64,000 nt of DNA from Streptomyces smyrnaeus (GCF_017676345.1 NZ_JAFFZM010000003.1:248001-312000); one strand, 5' to 3'. Positions 27,808-37,385 are shown, counted from the first letter of the stretch. Program-made: numbers and translations. Notes: generated by a model not told the origin, from the letters alone.

Positions 27808-30549
27808 GTGGCTAAGAAGGCAGCACCGAAGACGGCACCAACAGCACCCTCTCAGCAGAGCGGCGAGGCGCAGCCCCGCCTGATGCTCATGGATGGGCAT
27901 TCCCTGGCATACCGGGCATTCTTCGCGCTACCCGCGGAGAACTTCAACACGACCACGGGCCAGCCCACCAACGCCATCTACGGCTTCACGTCGATGCTGG
28001 CGAACACTCTGCGCGACGAGGCCCCCACCCACTTCGCCGTCGCCTTCGACGTCTCCCGCAAGACCTGGCGCTCCGAGCAGTTCGCGGAGTACAAGGCGAA
28101 CAGATCCAAGAGCCCGGACGAGTTCAAGGGCCAGGTGGAGCTGATCGGCGAGCTGCTCGACGCGATGGGCGTCCGCCGCTACGCCATCGACGGCTACGAG
28201 GCGGACGATGTGATCGCCACGCTGGCCACCCAGGCCGAGGCCGAGGGCTTCAAGGTGTCGATCGTCACCGGTGACCGGGACACCTTCCAGCTCGTCAGCG
28301 ACAACGTCACGGTGCTGTACCCGACCAAGGGCGTCTCCGAGCTGACCCGCTACACCCCCGAGAAGGTGCACGAGAAGTACGGGCTGTCCCCGCAGCAGTA
28401 CCCGGACTTCGCGGCGCTGCGCGGTGACCCCTCGGACAACCTTCCCGGCATTCCCGGTGTGGGGGAGAAGACGGCCACCAAGTGGATCAACCAGTTCGGC
28501 TCCCTCGCCGAGCTGGCCGAGCGCGTCGACGAGGTCAAGGGCAAGGCGGGCGAGAACCTGCGCGCCCACCTGGAGTCCGTGCTGCTCAACCGCCGGCTGA
28601 CCGAGCTGGTCCGCGACGTGGCGCTGCCGGACCGCCCCGAGGACCTGGTGCGCGCTCCCTACGACCGCGACGCGCTCGCCGTCATCCTGGACACCCTGGA
28701 GTTCCGCCACCAGAACTTCCGCGACCGCCTCTTCGCCGTGGACCCGGGCGCGGCGGCCCAGGCCGAGGAGCCCGCCTCGGCCGACGGTATCGAGGTGGAC
28801 GGCACGGTGGCGCAGGCCGGCGAGCTCGCCCCCTGGCTGGAGCAGCACGGTGCCGCCCCGCTCGGGGTGGCCACCGTCGATGTGTGGAAGCAGGGCAGCG
28901 GCAGCGTCAGCGAGATCGCGCTGGCCACCGGCGCGGGCCCGGCCGTCTGGTTCGACCCGGCCGAGCTGACCGAGGCGGAGGAGCGGGCGTTCGCCGCCTG
29001 GCTGGCCGACGCCGACCGCTCCAAGGCCATGCACGACGCGAAGGCGCTGATGCGGGTCTTCGCCGACCACGGATGGCAGGTGGCCGGCGTCTGGATGGAC
29101 ACCGCGCTGGCCGCCTATCTGGACAAGCCGGGCCGCCGCTCCTTCGCGCTGGACGCGCTGTCCGTGGAGTATCTGGGCCGCGAGCTGGGCCCCACGGCCG
29201 AGGCCGACGGCCAGCTGGCGCTGGGGGTGGACGAACAGGCCGAGGCGCAAGCCCTCATGATCAAGGCGCGGACCATCCTCGATCTGGGGGGCGCCTTCGA
29301 GGAGCGCCTGGAGCAGGTGGGGGCCGCCGATCTGCTGCGCGAGCTGGAGCTGCCGACCTCCGAGGTGCTCTCCCGGATGGAGCGTGCCGGTATCTGCGCG
29401 GACCGCGAGTGGTTCACGAGGCTGGAGCAGCAGTTCGCCGACGCGGTGCAGCAGGCGGTCGGCGAGGCGCACGCCTCGGTGGGCCACGAGTTCAATCTGG
29501 GCTCGCCCAAGCAGCTCCAGGAGGTCCTCTTCGGCGAGCTGGGCCTGCCCAAGACGAAGAAGACGAAGACGGGCTACACGACGGACGCGGACGCGCTGGC
29601 CTGGCTGGCGGCCCAGACCGAGCACGAACTGCCGGTGATCATGCTGCGCTACCGCGAGCAGCAGAAGCTGCGCACCACGGTCGAGGGGCTGATCAAGACC
29701 ATCGCCCCGGACGGGCGTATCCACACCACGTTCAACCAGACGGTCGCCGCCACCGGCCGGCTCTCCTCCACGGACCCGAATCTGCAGAACATCCCGATCC
29801 GCACGGACGAGGGCCGCGCGATCCGCCGCGGTTTCCGCGTCGGTGAGGGTTACGAGTCGCTGATGACGGCCGACTACAGCCAGATCGAACTGCGGGTGAT
29901 GGCGCACCTGTCTCAGGACGAGGGCCTGATCGAGGCGTTCACCTCCGGTGAGGATCTGCACACCACGGTCGCGGCGCAGGTCTTCAGCGTCGAGAAGACG
30001 GCCGTCGACGCGGAGATGCGCCGCAAGATCAAGGCGATGTCCTACGGACTGGCGTACGGGCTCTCGGCCTTCGGGCTCTCGCAGCAACTGGGGATCACCC
30101 CCGACGAGGCGCGCAAGCTGATGGACACCTACTTCGAGCGCTTCGGCGGAGTGCGGGACTATCTGCACCGCACGGTCGAGGAGGCCCGTGCCACCGGCTA
30201 CACCCACACGATCATGGGCCGCCGCCGCTATCTGCCCGACCTCACCAGTGACCACCGGCAGCGCCGCGAGATGGCCGAGCGGATGGCGCTGAACGCGCCG
30301 ATCCAGGGCACCGCCGCCGATATCGTCAAGGTCGCCATGCTCAAGGTCGACGCGGCGCTGCGGGCGGCCGGACTGCGCTCCCGGATGCTGCTCCAGGTGC
30401 ACGACGAGATCGTGCTGGAGATCGCGCCGGGGGAGCGGGAGCAGGCCGAGAAGCTGGTCCGCTCCGAGATGTCCACGGCCGTCTCGCTGCGGGCGCCGCT
30501 GGATGTGTCGGTAGGTGTCGGTCTGGACTGGGAGTCGGCGGCACACTGA
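27808..30549 (+). CDS. polA: DNA polymerase I
   Basis: A 913-residue repair and Okazaki-processing polymerase. Residues about 20-300 form the 5'-3' nuclease (RLMLMDGHSLAYRAFFAL, then YEADDVIATLA and VSIVTGDRDTFQLV). The middle 3'-5' exonuclease-like domain lacks the catalytic acidic motifs, as is normal for actinobacteria. The polymerase domain has motif A DYSQIELRVMAHLSQD, motif B RRKIKAMSYGLAYGLSAFG and motif C LQVHDEIVLE. GTG 27808 (VAKKAAPKTAPT) is chosen with GAGGAT upstream; the longer frame to the left runs through the divergent oxidoreductase start region. Confidence 0.97.
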   Translation: MAKKAAPKTAPTAPSQQSGEAQPRLMLMDGHSLAYRAFFALPAENFNTTTGQPTNAIYGFTSMLANTLRDEAPTHFAVAFDVSRKTWRSEQFAEYKANRSKSPDEFKGQVELIGELLDAMGVRRYAIDGYEADDVIATLATQAEAEGFKVSIVTGDRDTFQLVSDNVTVLYPTKGVSELTRYTPEKVHEKYGLSPQQYPDFAALRGDPSDNLPGIPGVGEKTATKWINQFGSLAELAERVDEVKGKAGENLRAHLESVLLNRRLTELVRDVALPDRPEDLVRAPYDRDALAVILDTLEFRHQNFRDRLFAVDPGAAAQAEEPASADGIEVDGTVAQAGELAPWLEQHGAAPLGVATVDVWKQGSGSVSEIALATGAGPAVWFDPAELTEAEERAFAAWLADADRSKAMHDAKALMRVFADHGWQVAGVWMDTALAAYLDKPGRRSFALDALSVEYLGRELGPTAEADGQLALGVDEQAEAQALMIKARTILDLGGAFEERLEQVGAADLLRELELPTSEVLSRMERAGICADREWFTRLEQQFADAVQQAVGEAHASVGHEFNLGSPKQLQEVLFGELGLPKTKKTKTGYTTDADALAWLAAQTEHELPVIMLRYREQQKLRTTVEGLIKTIAPDGRIHTTFNQTVAATGRLSSTDPNLQNIPIRTDEGRAIRRGFRVGEGYESLMTADYSQIELRVMAHLSQDEGLIEAFTSGEDLHTTVAAQVFSVEKTAVDAEMRRKIKAMSYGLAYGLSAFGLSQQLGITPDEARKLMDTYFERFGGVRDYLHRTVEEARATGYTHTIMGRRRYLPDLTSDHRQRREMAERMALNAPIQGTAADIVKVAMLKVDAALRAAGLRSRMLLQVHDEIVLEIAPGEREQAEKLVRSEMSTAVSLRAPLDVSVGVGLDWESAAH

Positions 30550-30599
30550 GAGCCGCGAGGGGACGCGCCCCCGGCCGAGGGCACACCGGGGGCACCCGA

Positions 30600-30615
30600 G
30601 GGCGCTTCGGCGCCC
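30600..30615 (+). terminator. Hairpin after polA
   Basis: GGGCGC-TTCG-GCGCCC is a six-pair stem with a stable UUCG-type tetraloop, 50 bases after the polA stop. There is no U tract. Confidence 0.5.
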
Positions 30616-30716
30616 CGGCGGGCGTCGCTTCGCGGATGTTGGGGACACCACGGGGCAAACTCCGCGAAAACCGGCCGGGAAAGCGGGTCAGAGGCGCCAT
30701 AAGTGGCCGGAGGCCG

Positions 30717-30746
30717 CTGACTTGGGGCCTGACTCTGCCGTAAGGT
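30717..30746 (+). promoter_or_regulatory. Candidate housekeeping promoter of the transglycosylase gene
   Basis: CTGACT (30717-30722) and TAAGGT (30741-30746) are spaced by 18 bases; the -10 fits TANNNT. The predicted start is about 35 bases before the ATG at 30789. The -35 is imperfect. Confidence 0.4.
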
Positions 30747-30788
30747 CGCGGTGATTGCGTCCGAAGGGGAGAGGACGGGGACTGACCT

Positions 30789-32495
30789 ATGGCGCGAAAC
30801 CGGGGCAGGCACGCCGCACAGCGGGCGGCCACCACAGCGACGGGACACCGGCGTCGCGGCGGGCTTCGCAGCACCAGATACCGCAGGGGTCTGGGTGGTA
30901 CAGCGATCGCGGCCGTCGTCATGGCGGCGCTGACCGCCTCCCAGGCACCCGGTGTGGAACTCGGTGGCGACCACGACGATGGCCGGTCGGGTGCCGCGAG
31001 CGACCGCACGCCCGGTGACGACAGCTACGAGACGGAGCTGCCCCCGCTGGAGTCCCCGCACCCGCCCGGCGCCTCCGAGCCCGGCGCGGGTGGCGAGTCC
31101 GGCATACCGGCCTCCGTGCTGGCCGCTTACAAGAAGGCCGCCAAGTCGCTCGCCTCCCGAACGCCCGGCTGCGGGCTGCGCTGGGAGCTCCTCGCGGGCA
31201 TCGGCAAGGTCGAGTCGGGTCATGCCCGCGGCGGCGCCGTCGACAAGGAGGGCACGACGCTGCGTCCCATCCTGGGTCCGGTGCTCAACGGCCAGGGTTT
31301 CGCGAACATCAAGGACACCGACGGCGGCCGGTGGGACAGCGACGCCGACTACGACCGCGCGGTCGGCCCCATGCAGTTCATCCCCTCCACCTGGGACCGG
31401 TGGGGTGCCGACGGCAACGGCGACGGCCGCAAGGACCCCAACAACGTCCACGACGCCGCGCTCGCCGCCGGCGACTATCTGTGCGCGGGGGGCCGTGATC
31501 TGTCCACCGGTGCCGATCTGGACCGGGCGATCCTCAGCTACAACAACTCCAGCGACTATCTGCGCACCGTGCTGGCCTGGTACGAGTTCTACCGCAAGGG
31601 CACCCATGCGGTACCGGACCGCGACCTTTCGGTGCTGCCCACCGCTCCCGGCCTAGGCGAGTCCGGTGGCGGCCCGGACAAGGGCTCGCCGGAGCGCGGC
31701 GGCAAGCGGCCCGGCAAGGGCGGTGGCTCCCACGACAAGCCGAACAAGCCGAACAAGCCGAACAGGCCCGGCAACGGAGGCGGTAACAACGAGGGCGGCG
31801 GGGGCCACGACGAGCCCAGCCCCGAGCCGACGAAGCCGCACACCATCAAGCGGGTCGGCGCCGAGAACCTCACCGCGGTCGCGGGCGAGAAGTTCGCGGC
31901 GCGCCCCGCGGTCAAGGTCGTGACCTCCAAGGGCAAGGCCGTCAAGGGCGTCAAGGTCCGCTTCGACATCAGCGGCAAGACGGAGGCGACGTTCCAGGGC
32001 GGCGGCAAGAGCGAGACCGTCAGCACGAATGCCGACGGCGTCGCAACGGCACCGGTGCTCAGTGCGGGCGGCAAGACCGGCTCTTTCACCGTCAACGCGA
32101 CGGTCCCCGGCAAGGACCTGGGCAAGGTCGGCTTCACGGCCTCGGTCACCGCACCGCAGGCCGACACGCTGGCCCGTACCAGCGATGTCGTGCTGGAGGC
32201 CGCCAAGAACGCGAAGTTCGCCCAGGCCGTGGAGGTCAAGGCCACCCGCAAGGGCAAGGCCGTCGCGAACACCACGCTGACGGCGACGTTCGGCCAGGAC
32301 GCCAAGGCCGGTCCGTACTTCGGCAAGAATGAGCAGGGCGAACCGATCCGCAGCCTTACGGATCTGAAGACGGACGCCAACGGTGTCGTCAAGCTGCCCG
32401 ACCTGTTCGCCGACGACCAGCCCGGCACCTACACCCTGACGCTGACGGCCGACGGCGGCGTCACTCTCAAGGTGAAGCTCACCATCAAGGGCTGA
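30789..32495 (+). CDS. Secreted lytic transglycosylase with Ig-like repeats
   Basis: A 568-residue exported cell-wall hydrolase. The N terminus is very basic (about 35 residues) before the hydrophobic segment GGTAIAAVVMAALTASQA. The SLT domain (about 115-270) has the catalytic Glu in LLAGIGKVESGHARGG and the family motif AVGPMQFIPSTWDRWG. A low-complexity linker rich in Gly, Lys, Pro and Asn (including three NKP units) follows. Two bacterial Ig-like/invasin-type domains (about 350-450 and 460-565) complete the protein and may bind the wall. Actinobacterial relatives assist growth and division. A strong hairpin follows at 32511. Confidence 0.9.
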   Translation: MARNRGRHAAQRAATTATGHRRRGGLRSTRYRRGLGGTAIAAVVMAALTASQAPGVELGGDHDDGRSGAASDRTPGDDSYETELPPLESPHPPGASEPGAGGESGIPASVLAAYKKAAKSLASRTPGCGLRWELLAGIGKVESGHARGGAVDKEGTTLRPILGPVLNGQGFANIKDTDGGRWDSDADYDRAVGPMQFIPSTWDRWGADGNGDGRKDPNNVHDAALAAGDYLCAGGRDLSTGADLDRAILSYNNSSDYLRTVLAWYEFYRKGTHAVPDRDLSVLPTAPGLGESGGGPDKGSPERGGKRPGKGGGSHDKPNKPNKPNRPGNGGGNNEGGGGHDEPSPEPTKPHTIKRVGAENLTAVAGEKFAARPAVKVVTSKGKAVKGVKVRFDISGKTEATFQGGGKSETVSTNADGVATAPVLSAGGKTGSFTVNATVPGKDLGKVGFTASVTAPQADTLARTSDVVLEAAKNAKFAQAVEVKATRKGKAVANTTLTATFGQDAKAGPYFGKNEQGEPIRSLTDLKTDANGVVKLPDLFADDQPGTYTLTLTADGGVTLKVKLTIKG

Positions 32496-32510
32496 GCGCG
32501 ACGACCCTCC

Positions 32511-32541
32511 ACCGCCCCCGGTGCCACGCACCGGGGGCGGT
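32511..32541 (+). terminator. Terminator hairpin after the transglycosylase gene
   Basis: ACCGCCCCCGGTGC (32511-32524) pairs over 14 bases with GCACCGGGGGCGGT (32528-32541) around CAC, 15 bases after the stop codon. Confidence 0.85.
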
Positions 32542-32726
32542 CTGCTGCGCGGGGCCTGGCCCGGCCCTTTCCCGGCCCGGAACCGTGATGCACGGTTCCC
32601 ATCCCACGCGGGCGTTGCTACGGTGCGATCCGCGGAATTGACGGGGCGTCAGCTCACAAGTCGGTAACCGGCAACCGGTCGGCCACCACGGACCAGCCGG
32701 CTACCAAGAAGGGGTGAAGCCAGCGC

Positions 32727-32861
32727 ATGCGAGCTCTCATCGCCGCCGGGATCGGACTGGCCGCCGCACTCGCGCTCGTCTTCGCGATCACCGCGATCGG
32801 CGCCCCTCCCGGGGAGACGTCGAAGAAGCCGCTGCACACCACCGTCCCCGACCGCCCCTAG
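32727..32861 (+). CDS. 44-residue single-pass membrane protein
   Basis: A small protein starting MRALIAAGIGLAAALALVFA, one membrane helix, then a short polar tail ending in HTTVPDRP. AAGAAGGGG lies about ten bases before the ATG. It resembles a very small conserved Streptomyces family that I recall under the placeholder SPW_0924; that name is from memory. Function is unknown. It is 26 bases upstream of the DUF3068 gene on the same strand, so the two are probably one transcript. It is too short for most gene finders. Confidence 0.65.
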   Translation: MRALIAAGIGLAAALALVFAITAIGAPPGETSKKPLHTTVPDRP

Positions 32862-32887
32862 CCGCCCGGCAACAGGCAGGAGGCAGC

Positions 32888-33931
32888 ATGCGCAGGAGAG
32901 CGAGCCTGATCCTCCTCGCCCTCGCGGTGTTCTTCGCCGCGCTCTCGCCCCTCATCCGCTGGTACGCCTTCCCCCGCCTGGCGAAGATCCCGCCCAGCCA
33001 GTACCAGGACATGGTCCTGGAGGCGAAGAACGCCACCCTGCTCGACTACGCCACCATGAAGTCGAAGAAGGTGCCCAAGGTCAGCATCGTGCAGACCCTC
33101 AAGGGCAATGTGGCGGCGGCGAAGAAGGTCAAGGACCGCACGGGCCGCGACGTCGTCGTCTGGGACACCCTCAGCCATGTGGCCGACCACAAGGGCAAGA
33201 TGGTCTCGCAGATCCCCGAACGGTACGTCTTCGACGCCCACTCCCAGGAACCCGTGCACGCGGGCGGCGAACACGTGGACGGCGACCCGGTCCGCCGCCA
33301 GGGCATCGAGTACAAGTGGCCGTTCCTCACCGAGAAGCGCGACTACGAGTACTTCGACTTCCAGACCCGCACCTCGGCCCCCATCCACTACAAGGGCACC
33401 CGTACCGTTCACGGCCTGGAGACCTACTACTTCGAGCAGACCATTCCCTGGACGAAGGTGAAGGTCCCCAAGAAGCTGCCGCTGGGGGCCACCCCCGAGA
33501 CCGTCGAGCAGCTCGGCCTGGAGCGCTGGTACACCACCAAGCGGATGTTCTGGGTCGAGCCGACCACCGGCGCCCCGGTGGACGGTCAGGAGATCCACAA
33601 GGAGGAGATGCGCTGGACGGACAAGCCCGGCAAGAAGCCGCTCACCGCCTTCGCCGGGCATGTGAAGATGCGCCCGGACTACCAGGAGGCGACGGTGGAG
33701 ATGGTCGCCTCCCAGCGGCAGCTCGTCCTGACGATGACCACTTATCTGCCCTGGGGCTTCCTCGTGCTGGGGGGTCTCCTGCTGGCCGGCTCCCTCGCCC
33801 TGGAGGCCCGCGCCGCGGCCGCGCCCCGTAAGGGGCGCGGGGAACTGCGCGACCAGCTACACCAGAGCCGCAGCCTGCAAGCGTCGAGCGGGGGCAGCCC
33901 GTCGCCAGACCACGGGAGGGCGAAGTCCTAG
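32888..33931 (+). CDS. DUF3068 (PorA-like) membrane-anchored protein with repeat-derived tail
   Basis: A 347-residue protein with membrane helices at both ends (RRRASLILLALAVFFAALSP and YLPWGFLVLGGLLLAGSLAL) and an extracytoplasmic beta-rich domain between them. Family features include YAFPRLAKIPPSQYQD near the start and GLETYYFEQTIPWTKV in the middle. AGGAGG precedes ATG 32888 by five bases. The last 35 residues, from RKGRGELRDQ on, are encoded by a copy of the dispersed repeat at 33830, which has overwritten or extended the C-terminal cytoplasmic tail. Function of the family is unknown. Confidence 0.88.
   Translation: MRRRASLILLALAVFFAALSPLIRWYAFPRLAKIPPSQYQDMVLEAKNATLLDYATMKSKKVPKVSIVQTLKGNVAAAKKVKDRTGRDVVVWDTLSHVADHKGKMVSQIPERYVFDAHSQEPVHAGGEHVDGDPVRRQGIEYKWPFLTEKRDYEYFDFQTRTSAPIHYKGTRTVHGLETYYFEQTIPWTKVKVPKKLPLGATPETVEQLGLERWYTTKRMFWVEPTTGAPVDGQEIHKEEMRWTDKPGKKPLTAFAGHVKMRPDYQEATVEMVASQRQLVLTMTTYLPWGFLVLGGLLLAGSLALEARAAAAPRKGRGELRDQLHQSRSLQASSGGSPSPDHGRAKS
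33830..33849 (+). repeat. Copy B of the dispersed 20-base repeat core, inside a coding region
   Basis: AAGGGGCGCGGGGAACTGCG, identical to 24702-24721, here continues CGACCAGC. It is translated as KGRGELRDQ at the C terminus of the DUF3068 protein. Confidence 0.8.
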
Positions 33932-33932
33932 G

Positions 33933-36476
33933 TCAGCCCCGCCCTCGGGAGGCCCTGGTGCGCCGGGTGGGCTCCGCGGTGGCGGGGTCCTCCGGCCACG
34001 GATGTTTGGGGTACCGCCCCCGCAGCTCGGCCCGCACACTGCGATAGCCCGCCGACCAGAAGGACGCCAGATCGGCGGTCACGGCGGCAGGGCGCCCGGC
34101 GGGGGAGAGCAGATGGACGAGCAGCGGCACCCGCCCGTCCGCCACCCGCGGCGTCTCCCGCGCCCCGAACATCTCCTGGAGCTTGACGGCCAGCACCGGC
34201 TGCTCCGGCGCGTAGTCGACCCGGATCCGTGACCCGGACGGCACCTCGATCCGCTCCGGCGCCAGCTCGTCCAGGCGCGCCGCCTCACCGGATGCCCACG
34301 GCAGCATCCCCGACAGCACACGGGAGGCGTCGATTCGGGCGAGGTCGGCCCGGGACCGCACCTGCTCCAGCCACTCCTCGGCCCGCTCCAGCAGCGCCTC
34401 GTCCCCGACGTCCGGCCAGGGCGCACCCAGCGTCCGGTGCAGGAAGCCGAGCCGCTGCCGCAGCGCCACCGCACTGTCCGACCATCGCAGCAGCCCGGTT
34501 CCGTGCTGCCGAAGCCCCTCCAGTGCGGCCTTGCGCAGCGATTCGCGCGGCGGGTCGGGCAGGGGGCGCGCCGACAACCGCACGGCGCCCAGGAACTCCA
34601 CCTGGCGCGCCACCACATCACCGCGCTCGCCCGGTGCGCCCTGCGCACCCTGCTCGGGGTCCCAGCGCACCTCGTCACGTACGTCGTACAGGGCTCCCGC
34701 CGCTGCGAACGCCGTCCGGGCGTCGATCGACGCCGCCAGCCGCACCCGGGCGGAGGCAGCGCCCACCGGCCGGTCCGCGACCGCGACGGCCAGCCATCGG
34801 GTGCCGCGCAGCGGGCTGTCCTGGGACAGCTCGGCGCGGGTGCCGCCGACCATCAGATACGACGTCCCGTCGCGCATCCGCGCCACGCGCTCCGGCTGGG
34901 CGAGCGCGACCACCGTGCCGACGCCCTGCTCGTCGGTCAGCCCGTCCGGCCGCGCCGTCTGCTCACCCAGCAGCGAGCGCAGCCGCCGCACTTCCGCCGC
35001 CCAGCGCGCCCCGTAGGCCTCCTCCCGCGGGGCCGCGCGGGCCCGCCGCAGCGCCTCGGCCGCGTCGTCCCCGTAGGCGCGCGGCGGCTCCTCGCTCAGC
35101 AGCGCCACCGCCTCGCACGCCAGTTCGCTGCCGACTGCCGTGGCGCCGTCCAGCAGGGCCCGGGCGAGCCGGGGGTGCACACCCAGGCGGGCCATCCGTC
35201 CACCCCGCCCGGTCACCCGGCCCGCCTCGTCCAGGGCACCGATCGCGCGCAGCGTCCGCCGCGCCGCGCTCATCGCACCCGGCGGCGGTGCGTCCAGCAG
35301 GGCGAGCTGTGCCGCCTCCGGGTCGCCCCAGCCGGCGGCCTGCAGGGCGAACGCCGTCAGATCGGCCACCGCGATCTCGGGGGACGGCTCCCTGGGTCGT
35401 CCGGTCTCCTCGGCCTCCGCCCAGCACGCGTACGCCACGCCCGGTGCCTCGCGCCCCGCTCTGCCGCGCCGCTGCTCGGCCGCCGCCCGGGAGACCCGCA
35501 CCGTTGTGAGGGAGCCGAGACCGCGTGCGTGGTCCGTTCGCGGCTCCCGGGCCAGCCCGGCGTCCACCACCACCCGCACTCCCGGCACCGTCAGACTCGA
35601 CTCGGCCACCGCCGTCGAGAGGATCACCCGCCGCTCGCCGTCCGCGCCGCCGCTCAGCACGTCGTCCTGCATCCGGGCCGGTGCCCGCCCGTGCAGCGGC
35701 AGCACGCGGGCCGCCACGCCGGACAGCAGTCCCGCCACCCGGGTGATCTCGCCGAAACCGGGCAGAAAGCAGAGCACATCGCCCTTGGGCACGGCCGCCA
35801 GCGCCTGCCGGACGGTCGCCGCCACATGGCGCAGCAGGGCGGGATCGACCCACATGCCGTGCGGTGGCCGCACCCCGGCGGGCGGCGGCGCGTACCGCAC
35901 CTCGACCGGGTGGCTCGTCCCCCGTCCGTGTACAACCTGTGCCGACAGCAGCCGCGCCCACGCCGCGCTGTCCTGGGTCGCCGAGGCGGCTATCAGCTGC
36001 AGGTCCGGGCGGAGCGTGGCCCGTACGTCCAGCAGGAAGGCGAGCGCCGTGTCGGCGTCCAGATGACGCTCGTGGCACTCGTCCATCAGGACGACGTCCA
36101 CACCGGACAGCTCCTGGTCGCGCTGGAGGCGTTGCAGCAGTACGCCTGTGGTGACGACCTCCACGCGGGTATGGGCGCCGACGCGGCGCTCGCCGCGCAC
36201 CGTGAAGCCGACGCTCCCGCCCGGCTGCTCGCCCAGCAGCCACGCCATCCGGCGCGCCGCCGACCGCGCCGCCATCCGGCGCGGCTCGGCCACCAGGACG
36301 GTGCGTGCGGGTGCGCCGTCGGACAACAGCCCGGCCAGGGCGAGCGGGAGCAGCGTCGTCTTTCCGGTGCCCGGCGGAGCGTGCACGACGGCTGCCCCGC
36401 AGACGGTGAGGGCCTCCCGCAGCCGGGGCAGGGCCTCGGCCATGGGAAGCCGGTTCAGCTGGTCGTCGCGGCGCAC
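33933..36476 (-). CDS. hrpB: ATP-dependent helicase HrpB
   Basis: An 847-residue DEAH-box RNA helicase. Motif I is APPGTGKTTLLPLALAG, motif II is VVLMDECHERHLDADT, motif III is AASATQD, and motif VI appears in EQRRGRAGREAPG. The HA2 domain and the HrpB-specific C-terminal domain (PHPWPED-type ending, here YPKHPWPEDPAT) are complete. Cellular substrates are not known. It ends one base after, and convergent with, the DUF3068 gene; no hairpin lies between them. Confidence 0.95.
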   Translation of the reverse strand: MRRDDQLNRLPMAEALPRLREALTVCGAAVVHAPPGTGKTTLLPLALAGLLSDGAPARTVLVAEPRRMAARSAARRMAWLLGEQPGGSVGFTVRGERRVGAHTRVEVVTTGVLLQRLQRDQELSGVDVVLMDECHERHLDADTALAFLLDVRATLRPDLQLIAASATQDSAAWARLLSAQVVHGRGTSHPVEVRYAPPPAGVRPPHGMWVDPALLRHVAATVRQALAAVPKGDVLCFLPGFGEITRVAGLLSGVAARVLPLHGRAPARMQDDVLSGGADGERRVILSTAVAESSLTVPGVRVVVDAGLAREPRTDHARGLGSLTTVRVSRAAAEQRRGRAGREAPGVAYACWAEAEETGRPREPSPEIAVADLTAFALQAAGWGDPEAAQLALLDAPPPGAMSAARRTLRAIGALDEAGRVTGRGGRMARLGVHPRLARALLDGATAVGSELACEAVALLSEEPPRAYGDDAAEALRRARAAPREEAYGARWAAEVRRLRSLLGEQTARPDGLTDEQGVGTVVALAQPERVARMRDGTSYLMVGGTRAELSQDSPLRGTRWLAVAVADRPVGAASARVRLAASIDARTAFAAAGALYDVRDEVRWDPEQGAQGAPGERGDVVARQVEFLGAVRLSARPLPDPPRESLRKAALEGLRQHGTGLLRWSDSAVALRQRLGFLHRTLGAPWPDVGDEALLERAEEWLEQVRSRADLARIDASRVLSGMLPWASGEAARLDELAPERIEVPSGSRIRVDYAPEQPVLAVKLQEMFGARETPRVADGRVPLLVHLLSPAGRPAAVTADLASFWSAGYRSVRAELRGRYPKHPWPEDPATAEPTRRTRASRGRG

Positions 36477-36521
36477 CGGGATCCTCCCCGTCGGCTGCTC
36501 ATATGCGCGTGCACAGGCTGC

Positions 36522-37385
36522 TCACGCGCGCGTGCACACGAAGATGGCGGTTCCCGGCACCAGCCGCCCGCGCAGCGGGGACCAGCCGCCCCACACCTGC
36601 TGGTTCCACTCGGGCCACTCCGGTTCGACGAGGTCGTCGAGCCGGAAACCGGCGCCCACCAGCTCCCGCACCCGGTCCCCCAGCGTGCGGTGGTGCTCCA
36701 CGTACACCGTCCGCCCCTCGGTGTCCTGCTCCACGTACGGCGTGCGGTCGAAGTAGGAGGCGAGGACGGACAGCCCCTCGGGTCCCGGCTCGTCCGCCAG
36801 GGACCACCGCAGCGGATGGGTCAGCGAGAAGACCCACCGGCCGCCGGGCCGCAGCACCCGTGCCACCTCGGCGAAGACGCGCTGCGGATCGGCCACGAAC
36901 GGGATCGCCCCGTACGCCGAACAAGCGAGGTCGAAGGAGCCGTCCGCGAAGGGCAGCGCCCGCGCGTCCGCCTCGACCAGCGGAAACCCCGGCTCGCCGC
37001 CCTGCCCGTCGCCGATCCGCAGCGCGTGCTGGAGCTGCCGGTGGGAGAGGTCGAGCGCGACGGGCCTCGCGCCCTGTGCGGCCAGCCATCGGGAGCACTG
37101 GGCGGCTCCGGCGCCCACCTCCAGCACGTTCAGGCCGCGCAGCTGCTGCGCCGGGCCCAGCAGACCGGCCGTGCTCTCGTCCAGGCCCTCCGGGCCCCAG
37201 ACGAAGCGGGCGTCGCCGAGGAAGTCGCCGTGGTCGTTCTGGTACTCGTCCGCGTTGCTGTCCCACCAGCCGCGGCTGGCCCGGCTGCTCTCCCGGCCCC
37301 CGGCCGGCCGCCGCACGGCCTCGCCGTCATGATCACCCTGTGTCAGGGGCTGGACACCCCTGTTGCCCTCGTGCTTTTGTTCCAT
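36522..37385 (-). CDS. Class I SAM-dependent methyltransferase
   Basis: A 287-residue Rossmann-fold methyltransferase. The SAM-binding motif I is LNVLEVGAGAAQCSRWLAAQG with Asp of motif II in PVALDLSHRQL; motif IV is DGSFDLACSAYGAIPFV. The substrate is unknown; the UbiE/COQ5 resemblance is only in the fold. The C-terminal region EPEWPEWNQQVWGGWSPLRG with several Trp is characteristic of the actinobacterial group. The first 35 residues are poorly conserved and a later start is possible. It lies 45 bases upstream of hrpB on the same strand. Confidence 0.9.
   Translation of the reverse strand: MEQKHEGNRGVQPLTQGDHDGEAVRRPAGGRESSRASRGWWDSNADEYQNDHGDFLGDARFVWGPEGLDESTAGLLGPAQQLRGLNVLEVGAGAAQCSRWLAAQGARPVALDLSHRQLQHALRIGDGQGGEPGFPLVEADARALPFADGSFDLACSAYGAIPFVADPQRVFAEVARVLRPGGRWVFSLTHPLRWSLADEPGPEGLSVLASYFDRTPYVEQDTEGRTVYVEHHRTLGDRVRELVGAGFRLDDLVEPEWPEWNQQVWGGWSPLRGRLVPGTAIFVCTRA

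Noticed and set aside
27928-30651. A 907-codon open frame antisense to polA, and similar long antisense frames such as 1549-4101 (minus) and 37688-39319 (minus)
   Set aside because: Composition is Arg/Gly/Leu/Val-rich with no recognisable domain; in DNA of this GC content the antisense third-position pattern keeps frames open. The opposite strands encode clear polymerase, GH101 and S1 proteins.
30616-30788. A ydaO (c-di-AMP) riboswitch, often found before wall hydrolase genes in Streptomyces
   Set aside because: I could not find the conserved segments; the leader after the predicted promoter is only about 35 bases.
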